64,000 bases of DNA, taken from Gluconobacter japonicus. GTDB lineage: Bacteria > Pseudomonadota > Alphaproteobacteria > Acetobacterales > Acetobacteraceae. The notes below the pieces were generated by a model. That model was not told where the DNA came from. It searched no databases and saw nothing but the letters and a program-made list of their open reading frames with translations. The position numbers were made by a program, and so were the translations under genes. The stretch is taken from assembly GCF_002723975.1 (NCBI RefSeq), contig NZ_BEWO01000003.1, positions 62,001 to 126,000 on the forward strand, given 5' to 3'. Positions 33,936 to 41,971 of the stretch are shown here, in pieces. Within the stretch, counting starts at the first letter, position 1. The number at the start of each line of letters is the position of its first letter.

Positions 33936-35123
33936 ATGCCTCGCATCCACCGTCGCTTTTCTGAAGCCCGCCCAGACTGGATGTCACAGGCGGATCGTCT
34001 CGGATATCACTACTATAAAAATGCCGATGGCAGCTTCGCCTGGCGGGAAGACGTTCGGTACGAGTTTGATCGGTCATCTCTGACACTTATAAGATCCGTT
34101 ACCGAAACGCTTCATCAGTTGTGCCTTGATATCGTGGCAGAAGCCATCCATCGCCCCGAAGGACTGAACGAATTTCATATTCCAGCCCACGTGCAGGATG
34201 TGATCAGAGCCTCCTGGAGGCGCCAGGATCCATTTCTGATCGGACGATTTGACCTGGCCTGGTGCAAAGGTCAGCTTAAACTCATCGAATACAATGCTGA
34301 TACGCCTGCCACCCTGCCCGAAAGCACACGGATGCAAACCATGTGGCATCAGCAGAAAGGGCACCCCCATGACCATGCCCCACTGGAGGCCCATACACTC
34401 ATCCAGCATTTGCGGGAATTACGCCGAACAGGACGTATCGATCCGATCGTTCATATCGTCCCGTATCCTGACAATATCGAGGATACAACACACGCCGTCT
34501 ATTATGGAGAATGGGTCCAGCAGGCGGGCATGAAAGCCGTTCATTGCGAGTTGAAAGATCTGGACATCACCCATCAGGGGCAGCTTTTGCACCAGGGTCG
34601 GATCGTCCGAAGCATGATCCGCATGTATCCTTGGGAGCTGATGTTTCGCGATCCCGGAGCACACCATCTTCAGAACTGTGGCTGCACGTTTCTCAATCCG
34701 CCATGGACGGCCCTGCTATCCAACAAGGCCCTCCTTCCCGCACTCTGGAAACGCTTTCCGGGACATCCGAACCTGCTGGCTGCCGGATATTCTCCGCAGG
34801 ATGTCACCGCTCTGCGTCCCGGACCTTATGTTGAAAAGCCCCTACACGCCCGAGGCGGCGAAAATGTTCGTGTCATGATCGGAGAAAAAGTTATTTGCGC
34901 ACAGGATGGTACTTATGGTGCCTATCCTCGCATTTATCAGGAATTCGCAGATCACCGTATTGACGGAGTGACGGCGTCCATCGGGGCATGGACGATCGGG
35001 GATCGGTTTGCAGGCCTGACCATGCGGGAAAGTCCTGATCCAATCGTTCGACATACGTCACCGATCGTGCCGCATATTGTTCGGAAAGACAGTTTTCTTT
35101 CCCGCATACTGAAGTGGCGCTGA
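33936..35123 (+). CDS. glutathionylspermidine synthase-like ATP-grasp ligase (YgiC type)
   Basis: This 395 aa protein belongs to the glutathionylspermidine synthetase C-terminal fold, which joins a carboxyl group to an amine using ATP. It has GRFDLAWCKGQLKLIEYNADTPATLPES, VEKPLHARGGENVRV with the ATP-grasp Lys and Gly-rich loop, and ASIGAWTIGDRFAGLTMRES near the end. The amidase half of the E. coli GspSA enzyme is missing, as in YgiC and YjfC. The real substrate of such stand-alone proteins is unknown. It is convergent with the alpha-E gene, 34 bases apart. Confidence 0.88.
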   Translation: MPRIHRRFSEARPDWMSQADRLGYHYYKNADGSFAWREDVRYEFDRSSLTLIRSVTETLHQLCLDIVAEAIHRPEGLNEFHIPAHVQDVIRASWRRQDPFLIGRFDLAWCKGQLKLIEYNADTPATLPESTRMQTMWHQQKGHPHDHAPLEAHTLIQHLRELRRTGRIDPIVHIVPYPDNIEDTTHAVYYGEWVQQAGMKAVHCELKDLDITHQGQLLHQGRIVRSMIRMYPWELMFRDPGAHHLQNCGCTFLNPPWTALLSNKALLPALWKRFPGHPNLLAAGYSPQDVTALRPGPYVEKPLHARGGENVRVMIGEKVICAQDGTYGAYPRIYQEFADHRIDGVTASIGAWTIGDRFAGLTMRESPDPIVRHTSPIVPHIVRKDSFLSRILKWR

Positions 35124-35157
35124 CAGATTTTAATCTTCTACCCCTGCGCTGACACCA

Positions 35158-36189
35158 TCATTGCTCCATATAACATTCCGGAACATGGAGTTTTTCAATC
35201 GGAGGCCAATAGGCAGCGGCAGCTTCATTCTGAATGGCTTCGATCTGCTCCTGAATCCAGTACATGTATTCATGCAAACCACGAATAATGATATCTTCCG
35301 CTGTTTGGTCTTCCAGCGTAGCGCGGAGTTCGGACAATCGCTCCTGAATGGCGTAATTTTGCCGTCGCAGATTATAATGTGCGGACAAGGCTGCCAGAAC
35401 CGCATCCGTCTGCCGCAGATTCAGGGCCAGAGATCTGGGGAAACCTTCATTCTTCAATAGAAAGCCGACAACATTCGCCGGCGTTGTCGTTACCGGCTGC
35501 AAGCGACGAAACGCATGGTAAGCTGCCGCAGAGCGCAGAACAGAGGCCCACTGCGTCGTATCAATTTCCGACCCGACTTCTTCCTCACACGGAAGAAGCG
35601 TGTGATACCGCGTATCAATAAGGCGGGTAATCTGATCGCTGCGTTCCAGATGACGGTCGAGAAGATAAAAGAGCCACGCCTGATCGCGGTACAACGTCCC
35701 TTCCGTCACGCCCGTATGAGTCTGACAATCCTGCTTGATCCTGTTGCACAGCGCAGAAAGACCGGTTCGACGAATGTCTGACGGATCAAGATCCAGAACC
35801 CATCGTGTGAAGACGTTCAGATGCATCCACATTTCCGTGGAAATCAGCGGTCGCGCAGAGCGGGCATTCTCACGCACGGCATTCGCCATCCCTTTGATGG
35901 AGCTGGGATTGGCCAGATCGGTGATATAGAACTGGATATAATCCTGCTCCGTTGCCGCAGGATGCAGTGCCTGAAAACGCCCCTCATCGGAGTTGATCTG
36001 AACGATCGTCTCCCAAACGGTCCGGCCATCCGGTCCTCGGACGAACGCTTCCGTAACTTCAATCAGACGGGCCAGATTCTCGATACGCTCCATGTAACGC
36101 GCCAGCCACATCATGCTCTCGGCATAACGGGACAACAGCGTGTTGAGGTTGGAAAGCATCCCGGTCGAGGTTGGAGAAAGCTGTGTCAT
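35158..36189 (-). CDS. alpha-E domain protein (DUF403)
   Basis: This 343 aa all-helical protein of the alpha-E family has the family N-terminus LLSRYAESMMWLARYMERIENLARLIEVTEAF and repeated Asp/Arg/Glu-rich helices. The family is found almost only next to circularly permuted ATP-grasp and transglutaminase-like genes, and its biochemical role is not known. The start is the ATG at 36189, which overlaps the upstream stop codon as ATGA, so it is translationally coupled to the ATP-grasp gene. A longer start at 36204 is possible but less typical. Confidence 0.9.
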   Translation of the reverse strand: MTQLSPTSTGMLSNLNTLLSRYAESMMWLARYMERIENLARLIEVTEAFVRGPDGRTVWETIVQINSDEGRFQALHPAATEQDYIQFYITDLANPSSIKGMANAVRENARSARPLISTEMWMHLNVFTRWVLDLDPSDIRRTGLSALCNRIKQDCQTHTGVTEGTLYRDQAWLFYLLDRHLERSDQITRLIDTRYHTLLPCEEEVGSEIDTTQWASVLRSAAAYHAFRRLQPVTTTPANVVGFLLKNEGFPRSLALNLRQTDAVLAALSAHYNLRRQNYAIQERLSELRATLEDQTAEDIIIRGLHEYMYWIQEQIEAIQNEAAAAYWPPIEKLHVPECYMEQ

Positions 36190-37658
36190 ACGGACATCAC
36201 CCATGTATCCTTGGACCCACCGCCCTGAGAAGAATTCACGACCAGAGACCCCTTGCGGAGAGCCACACGGGACAAGCCGCCCGGAAGAACCCAGGTCGAT
36301 TTTCCAGTCAATGCAAAGGGACGCAGATCAACATGCCGCGCCTCCACACCCGCATCACACAAAGTAGGGGCTACAGACAGGTCAATGACAGGCTGGCTGA
36401 TGTAATTTGACGGGTTATCAAGCAGACGCTGCCGGAAATCCTCCAGTTCGCTTTCGGTGGCGTGCGGCCCGATCAGCAGACCATATCCCCCGGATTCTCC
36501 AACAGGCTTCACGACCAGTTTTTCAAGATTGGCCAATGTAAAAGCCAACCCTTCTGGTTCGGCGCAGATATGCGTCTCTACACTTCCCAGAATAGGCTCT
36601 TCATCAAGGTAATATCGGATGATCCGGGGCATATACGCATAGACTGCCTTGTCGTCCGCAACACCTGTCCCCAACGCATTGGCAATCGTTACGTTACCGC
36701 GTCGATATGCTTCGACCAGCCCTGGTACGCCAAGAAGACTTTCCGGATTGAATGCCAACGGGTCCAGAAAAGCGTCGTCGATGCGACGATAGATGGAATG
36801 GACCGGCCTCAGGCCTGCGACGGTCCGCATGTAAACATGGTGGTTTTCGACCAGAAGATCGCGCCCCTCCACGAGAGGAACACCCATTTCCCGCGCCAGA
36901 AACACATGCTCAAAATAAGCAGAGTTATAGATCCCCGGAGACAGCAGAACGACCTGTGGGTTTTCGACTCCTTTGGGTGCCACGTCACACAAAGCCCGGT
37001 GCAATCGGAGACCATAGTCCTCAACGGAGCGCAGCGGCATACCGGATGCCAGATCCGGCATCAGCCGCAGCATCATATGACGGTTCTCGATCACATATGA
37101 CACACCCGACGGGGTTCTCGCATTGTCCTCCAGAACCAGAAAACGCCCGCTCCGATCCCGGATCAGATCCGTCCCGTTGATATGAACATAAACACCTCCC
37201 GGAACATCGACGCCGACCATGGCCTGACAATAATTGGCATTTTTCAACACCAGATCAGCGGGAATCAGGCCATCCTGAAGGATCTTCCGGTCATGGTAGA
37301 TGTCCCACAGAAACATGTTGATCGCTTTGACGCGCTGTTGCACGCCGCGCTCGATAAAGGCCCATTCCTCGGCTGTCAGGACACGGGGAATGACATCGAA
37401 CGGCAAAACGCGGTCAATGGCTTCCCGGTCCGAATAGACGGTGAACGTAATGCCCAGACGATAGAGCTGGGTTTCAGCATTCGCGGTGCGGTGCCGCAAT
37501 TCCTTGATGTCAAAATGGGCCAGACGTTCCTGAACCTGCCGGAGAGCTTCTGGAAGGTCTTCTCCACGGTTCATCAGTTCGCAAAAGAATTCAGGCCTGT
37601 GATAGGCAGAAAAAATACCGGCTTCCTGGGCCTGGGAGTGCAAGACGTTGGACTTCAT
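36186..37658 (-). CDS. circularly permuted ATP-grasp protein (DUF404/DUF407)
   Basis: This 490 aa protein is of the circularly permuted ATP-grasp type, predicted to form peptide or amide bonds. Key parts are RVKAINMFLWDIYHDRKIL, GTDLIRDRSGRFLVLEDNARTPSGVSYVIENR, the DLLVENHHVYMRTVAGLRPVHSIYRRIDDAFLDPL stretch, and the late nucleotide-binding loop VVKPVGESGGYG. The final part resembles the active-site tail (RPFALTGKSTWVLPGGLSRVA). It is the first gene of the alpha-E transcript and divergent from the transglutaminase-like gene, separated by 258 bases. Confidence 0.92.
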   Translation of the reverse strand: MKSNVLHSQAQEAGIFSAYHRPEFFCELMNRGEDLPEALRQVQERLAHFDIKELRHRTANAETQLYRLGITFTVYSDREAIDRVLPFDVIPRVLTAEEWAFIERGVQQRVKAINMFLWDIYHDRKILQDGLIPADLVLKNANYCQAMVGVDVPGGVYVHINGTDLIRDRSGRFLVLEDNARTPSGVSYVIENRHMMLRLMPDLASGMPLRSVEDYGLRLHRALCDVAPKGVENPQVVLLSPGIYNSAYFEHVFLAREMGVPLVEGRDLLVENHHVYMRTVAGLRPVHSIYRRIDDAFLDPLAFNPESLLGVPGLVEAYRRGNVTIANALGTGVADDKAVYAYMPRIIRYYLDEEPILGSVETHICAEPEGLAFTLANLEKLVVKPVGESGGYGLLIGPHATESELEDFRQRLLDNPSNYISQPVIDLSVAPTLCDAGVEARHVDLRPFALTGKSTWVLPGGLSRVALRKGSLVVNSSQGGGSKDTWVMSV

Positions 37659-37916
37659 CTGTGTGCCCCGCTTCCTTACCCGACGATTGTATGAAGCATA
37701 CCCGGCCGGATCATTACGATTATTTATTAACCTATCAATTCCGCCCTGTTTGCCAAGCAGGAAAACACGAAGCCGTTCCGTTTTTTCCAGATCATATCAG
37801 GAGAGTTGCCGTTCCTGTTCTTCCTGTTACGATAGGAGAAGGATCAGGAACCACGCCCGCATCTTTCCAAGGCAAGAAACAGACACTCATGCGCGGCTTT
37901 CAGGAAACATGAGAGA

Positions 37917-38759
37917 ATGAACACGCCCGTGATGATCCGTCATCACACTTCTTACCGCTATGATCGTCCCGTGTTTCTGGGTCCTCAGACGATCCGCCTG
38001 CGCCCCCCGGCCAGAGCGTCCAATACGGTTCTGGCTTACGCCCTGAGCGTCGGCCCGGGCGAGAGTCATCTTGTCTGGCAGCAGGATCAGCACGCCAACA
38101 CCGTTGCCGAAGCCGTTTTCCGGGACAGGATGTCGCATTTCGATATTGAAGTCCGCATGACGGTGGACCTGACCCCTTATGATCCTCTTGCTGCTCTTTC
38201 TTCCTCTTTCGAAGAGACGCAACCGTCTTACAGACAGCCTATCGCTGACACGTCCGTTCTCGAAACCTTTCTGGCTGGATCGTTTTCCACATCCGGAGAC
38301 ACGGATCTCGATCGACTGATCTGGCTTAATCGTCGGATTGCAGCGACTCTTCGTTATCAACCCCGCATGGAGCCGGGGATCTGGGCACCCGTAGAAACCC
38401 TTTCCCGCCAAACAGGCTCCTGCCGGGACAGCGCCTGGCTTCTCGTCGCCCTTGCACGTCATCTTGGTTTCGCAGCACGCTTCGTCTCTGGATATCTCAT
38501 CCAGCCTGCCGCGCAGGACAACAACCAAAACGCCCTGACCTGTGACCTGCACGCCTGGGCAGAAATCCTGCTCCCCCACAACGGCTGGCTCGGCTTCGAT
38601 ACGACATCCGGTCTGATTACGGCGCAGAACCATATTCCCCTCGCTGTTTCCGCAACGCCGGAAGACGCTGCGCCAGTTTCGGGGTTGCTGGATCACTGTC
38701 AGGCCCGTTTTGACGTTCTGATGGAAGCCGAGCATTTGCATGAAGTGGCAAAGACCTGA
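37917..38759 (+). CDS. transglutaminase-like cysteine protease family protein
   Basis: This 280 aa protein has the bacterial transglutaminase-like N-terminal domain (MIRHHTSYRYDRPVFLGPQTIRLRPPARA). Its catalytic domain carries the triad: Cys in TGSCRDSAWLLVALARHLGF, His in HAWAEILLPHNGWLGFD, and the following Asp in that same block. There is no signal peptide, so it is cytoplasmic. Members of this family cleave or form isopeptide-like bonds and regularly occur with the alpha-E and ATP-grasp pair, to which it is divergent here. It is followed 38 bases later by the metallopeptidase. Confidence 0.9.
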   Translation: MNTPVMIRHHTSYRYDRPVFLGPQTIRLRPPARASNTVLAYALSVGPGESHLVWQQDQHANTVAEAVFRDRMSHFDIEVRMTVDLTPYDPLAALSSSFEETQPSYRQPIADTSVLETFLAGSFSTSGDTDLDRLIWLNRRIAATLRYQPRMEPGIWAPVETLSRQTGSCRDSAWLLVALARHLGFAARFVSGYLIQPAAQDNNQNALTCDLHAWAEILLPHNGWLGFDTTSGLITAQNHIPLAVSATPEDAAPVSGLLDHCQARFDVLMEAEHLHEVAKT

Positions 38760-38797
38760 CATCATGCTTCGGCAAGAGCCGCAAAGGTGCCGAAGCT

Positions 38798-39880
38798 GTG
38801 AAACTTTTCTCGTGTCAGTGTTGTCAGCAGGCTCTGTACTTCGAAAATACGACCTGTGAATCCTGCCATCATCCGGTAGGCTACCTTCCAGGCCTGTCCG
38901 TCCTGACGGCTCTTGAACCTATGGGGCACGGTCGATGGCACCCGATGGAGCCACAGGTACGAAACGCAGAACTGGTTTACTGCTCCAACCATGAGCATGA
39001 CGCCTGCAACTGGCTCACGACCCCGAGCCAGACAGGCCAGCCGCCCATCTGTTTTGCCTGTAGGTTCAATCGGACCATTCCCAATCTGAAAGATCCGAAA
39101 AACCTTGAGCGGTGGCGGAAAATCGAAGTCGCCAAGCACCGTCTGTTTTACACGTTGATACGCCTGAAACTTCCGATCCGGAGTTGGCGGGAAGATCCGG
39201 ATAACGGGCTTGCCTTCGATTTTCTCGACGATGCCCCGGACGGCTCAGCCCCCGTCATGACAGGCCATAATAACGGCCTCATCACCCTCGCCATCCGGGA
39301 AGCCGACGATGCAGAGCGCGAGCGCATGCGCGTTGAGATGGGGGAATATTACCGCACCCTTCTCGGGCATTTCCGCCACGAGATCGGCCATTATTACTGG
39401 AACGTTCTGGTGCGTGATGCCGGACGCCTGGAAAGCTGCCGCGCCATCTTCGGAGATGACAGTCAGGACTATCAGGAAGCCCTGCAACGCCATTATAACA
39501 ATCCTCCTCCGGAAGACTGGCGCGAACGCCACGTCAGCAGCTATGCGACATCTCACCCATGGGAAGACTTTGCCGAAACATGGGCCCACTACCTGCACAT
39601 CGTCTCCACACTGGAAACGGCCTGGGCTTACGGCGTCACGATCCATCCGGGCATCCCAGACCCATCCACCCTGTCGACGGATGGCCCGATGAATGACCCT
39701 TATCTGACCGCCACTTTTGACGAGATCATGGATGCGTGGGTTCCGCTGACCTCTGCCGTCAACAGCCTCAACCGATCCATGGGGCTGGCTGATTTTTACC
39801 CCTTTGTCCTGACGGTCGGCGTGCGCGAGAAGCTGGCATTCATCCACGCCCTGATCCGGGAAACACAGGCTCTTCGTTAG
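38798..39880 (+). CDS. putative zinc metallopeptidase with N-terminal zinc ribbon
   Basis: This 360 aa protein starts with a CxxC-x(n)-CxxC zinc ribbon (FSCQCCQQALYFENTTCESCHHPVG), which a second Cys-rich segment follows. The peptidase motif is FRHEIGHYYW, with His-Glu-x-x-His, and the conserved block HPWEDFAETWAHYLHI supplies the third-ligand region. This is the pattern of the Peptidase_Mx-type family, which usually accompanies the transglutaminase and circularly permuted ATP-grasp genes. The start is GTG, with AGG ten bases upstream. Its 3' end overlaps the LysR gene by four bases. Confidence 0.88.
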   Translation: MKLFSCQCCQQALYFENTTCESCHHPVGYLPGLSVLTALEPMGHGRWHPMEPQVRNAELVYCSNHEHDACNWLTTPSQTGQPPICFACRFNRTIPNLKDPKNLERWRKIEVAKHRLFYTLIRLKLPIRSWREDPDNGLAFDFLDDAPDGSAPVMTGHNNGLITLAIREADDAERERMRVEMGEYYRTLLGHFRHEIGHYYWNVLVRDAGRLESCRAIFGDDSQDYQEALQRHYNNPPPEDWRERHVSSYATSHPWEDFAETWAHYLHIVSTLETAWAYGVTIHPGIPDPSTLSTDGPMNDPYLTATFDEIMDAWVPLTSAVNSLNRSMGLADFYPFVLTVGVREKLAFIHALIRETQALR

Positions 39881-40809
39881 GACGGAATTTTAGGTGTCCC
39901 GAACTGGCGCGTCCGCATCTGGCGCGCCTGATGAATGAAGTACAGCTTGGCACCCGTCATCCTCACGGACCGATAGACAAGATAGACGGGTGCCGTCAGA
40001 GCCGTCCGGGATGAAAGGGGAATATAAGCAATCTGCCCCGCGTGATGCTGTTGCATTGAATGGGGCACGACAGAAATACCCAGTCCTCCGGCTACAAGAC
40101 TGAGCGCCGCCATAAGCTGAGGTCCTTTCTGTCGGATGTTGGGCATGAAACCAGCACCCAGACAGGCATCCACAATCGTCTTGTAGAGGCCGTTGTTATA
40201 CTGGCTCTGATAGAGAATGAAGTCTTCGTTTTCGAGATCCGCCAGCCTGAGGCCTTCTGCTGGTGGGTTGAGAGCCAGTGGATGCGCCCTGGGAACCGCT
40301 ACCACCATCGGCTCTTCCAGAATCAGTTCCACCATCACATCCGATACATCCGGGATGGAAGCACGCACAAAGGCCACATCCACAAGATCATCCCTTAACG
40401 CGCCGAGAAGCTGGCTGGAATTACCTTCCGTCAGGGTCAGCGTCACATCCGGCCAACTCTCCCTGAAGTGCCCCAATACGGCCGGGAGACTAGGATGACA
40501 CATGGCCGAATTGGTAAAACCAACAGACAGCTCACCACTTTCGCCACGCACGACCCGACGAACATCCTCAACTGTTTCATCAACCCGGTCGAGAATGTCA
40601 TACGCTCCCTTGAGCATACTCCGCCCGGCAGCCGTCAGACGCATGCCTTTGGCATGACGCTCAAAAAGTTGAACACCCATCGCTTCTTCACAGGACCGTA
40701 ACATCCGTGTCAGGGGAGGCTGCTGAATCCCGAGCCGTTCTGCCGCCCGTGTGAGATTCCCTTCCTCGGCGATGGCCACGACGGCGCGGAAATGACGTAA
40801 CTCAACCAT
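39877..40809 (-). CDS. LysR-family regulator divergent from isocitrate dehydrogenase
   Basis: This 310 aa protein has the LysR HTH (FRAVVAIAEEGNLTRAAERLGIQQPPLTRMLRSCEEAMGVQLFERHAKGMRL) and a substrate-binding-like effector domain. Its sequence is of the BenM/CatM-like subgroup, with the LSVGFTNSAMCHPSLPAVL stretch. It lies head to head with the icd gene. A perfectly symmetric T-N11-A box at 40813-40827, four bases before its own start codon, suggests autoregulation and control of icd-acn. Confidence 0.92.
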   Translation of the reverse strand: MVELRHFRAVVAIAEEGNLTRAAERLGIQQPPLTRMLRSCEEAMGVQLFERHAKGMRLTAAGRSMLKGAYDILDRVDETVEDVRRVVRGESGELSVGFTNSAMCHPSLPAVLGHFRESWPDVTLTLTEGNSSQLLGALRDDLVDVAFVRASIPDVSDVMVELILEEPMVVAVPRAHPLALNPPAEGLRLADLENEDFILYQSQYNNGLYKTIVDACLGAGFMPNIRQKGPQLMAALSLVAGGLGISVVPHSMQQHHAGQIAYIPLSSRTALTAPVYLVYRSVRMTGAKLYFIHQARQMRTRQFGTPKIPS

Positions 40810-40812
40810 GCG

Positions 40813-40827
40813 ATACCTTTAAGGTAT
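40813..40827. promoter_or_regulatory. symmetric LysR-type box
   Basis: ATACCTT-T-AAGGTAT is a perfect seven-base dyad with one central base. It contains the T-N11-A core of LysR-regulator sites (T at 40814, A at 40826). It sits four bases before the LysR start codon (40809, minus strand) and about 90 bases before the icd start (40915). Confidence 0.75.
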
Positions 40828-40914
40828 GATGAAACCTGCAACGAAATATTGGACCTAGCAGTTTTCGTCTCTAAAGTCCGCACGCCTTCTAAGCATGGAC
40901 AGACAGGATACGCC

Positions 40915-41937
40915 ATGACCAACAAGATTCCCGCCACGCTCATCGCCGGTGACGGTATCGGACCTGAGATCATGGCCTCCGTCACGACTGTTCTGGATGC
41001 ACTCGGCGCGCCCTTCGTCTGGGATCATCAGAATGCAGGAATGGGCGCTCTGGAAAATCAGGGCAGCGCTCTTCCGGATGCGACGCTCGACAGTATTGCC
41101 CGCACGGGACTGGTCCTGAAAGGCCCGCTGACAACGCCGGTCGGCAAGGGCTTCCGGTCCATCAATGTGACGCTGCGCCAGCAGTTCGATCTGTACGCCA
41201 ATGTCCGCCCAACACAGACGATCGTTCCAGGTGGCCGTTACAGCAATGTCGATCTGGTCGTGATCCGCGAGAACGTCGAGGGTCTCTATGCCGCCATGGA
41301 ACACTACATGCGCGTTGGCGACGATCCGGAAGCCGTGGCCTATGGCGCAGGCTTCAACACACGTGCGGAATGTAATCGTATCGTCAGGTTCGCGTTCGAA
41401 TACGCTGTGAAGAACGGTCGCAAGAAGGTCACGCTGGTTCACAAGGCCAATATTCTCAAGATCCTCAGCGGTATCTTCCTGCATGAAGGCCGCCGCGTGG
41501 CTGCCGAATATGAAGGCCGCATCGAACTTGAAGAACGCATTGTCGATGCCTGCGCGATGGAACTCGTCATCAAGCCGGAAAACTACGATGTTATCGTCAC
41601 GACCAACCTCTTTGGTGATATCCTCTCCGATCTGACAGCCGGCCTCGTGGGCGGTCTGGGCATGGCTCCGGGAGCCAATATCGGAGAGAAGATGGCGGTG
41701 TTCGAAGCCGTCCACGGGTCAGCTCCGGATATTGCTGGCAAAGGCGTTGCCAACCCGCTGGCCCTCATGATGGCTGCCAGCATGATGCTGGCCCATGTGG
41801 GACGTCAGGACCTGTCCGCCCGTCTTGATGGCGGCATGAAGCAGATCCTGACGACAGATGGTATCCGCACCCGCGACCTAGGCGGCACCGCGACAACAGA
41901 AGATGTTACGCAGGCTCTCCTGCGCGCCATTCACTGA
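40915..41937 (+). CDS. icd: NAD-dependent isocitrate dehydrogenase
   Basis: This decarboxylating dehydrogenase makes 2-oxoglutarate, mainly for glutamate synthesis. The 340 aa protein has [11 protein letters not shown] at the N-terminus, [32 protein letters not shown] for substrate binding, [27 protein letters not shown], and [18 protein letters not shown]. Asp in the last motif favours NAD over NADP. It resembles the mitochondrial/NAD-type IDH and isopropylmalate dehydrogenase group more than E. coli Icd. The start is the ATG at 40915, after AGGA. Aconitase follows, 34 bases after its stop. Confidence 0.9.
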   Translation: MTNKIPATLIAGDGIGPEIMASVTTVLDALGAPFVWDHQNAGMGALENQGSALPDATLDSIARTGLVLKGPLTTPVGKGFRSINVTLRQQFDLYANVRPTQTIVPGGRYSNVDLVVIRENVEGLYAAMEHYMRVGDDPEAVAYGAGFNTRAECNRIVRFAFEYAVKNGRKKVTLVHKANILKILSGIFLHEGRRVAAEYEGRIELEERIVDACAMELVIKPENYDVIVTTNLFGDILSDLTAGLVGGLGMAPGANIGEKMAVFEAVHGSAPDIAGKGVANPLALMMAASMMLAHVGRQDLSARLDGGMKQILTTDGIRTRDLGGTATTEDVTQALLRAIH

Positions 41938-41971
41938 ACAGACGACACGACCAGCAGGGAACACAGACATC

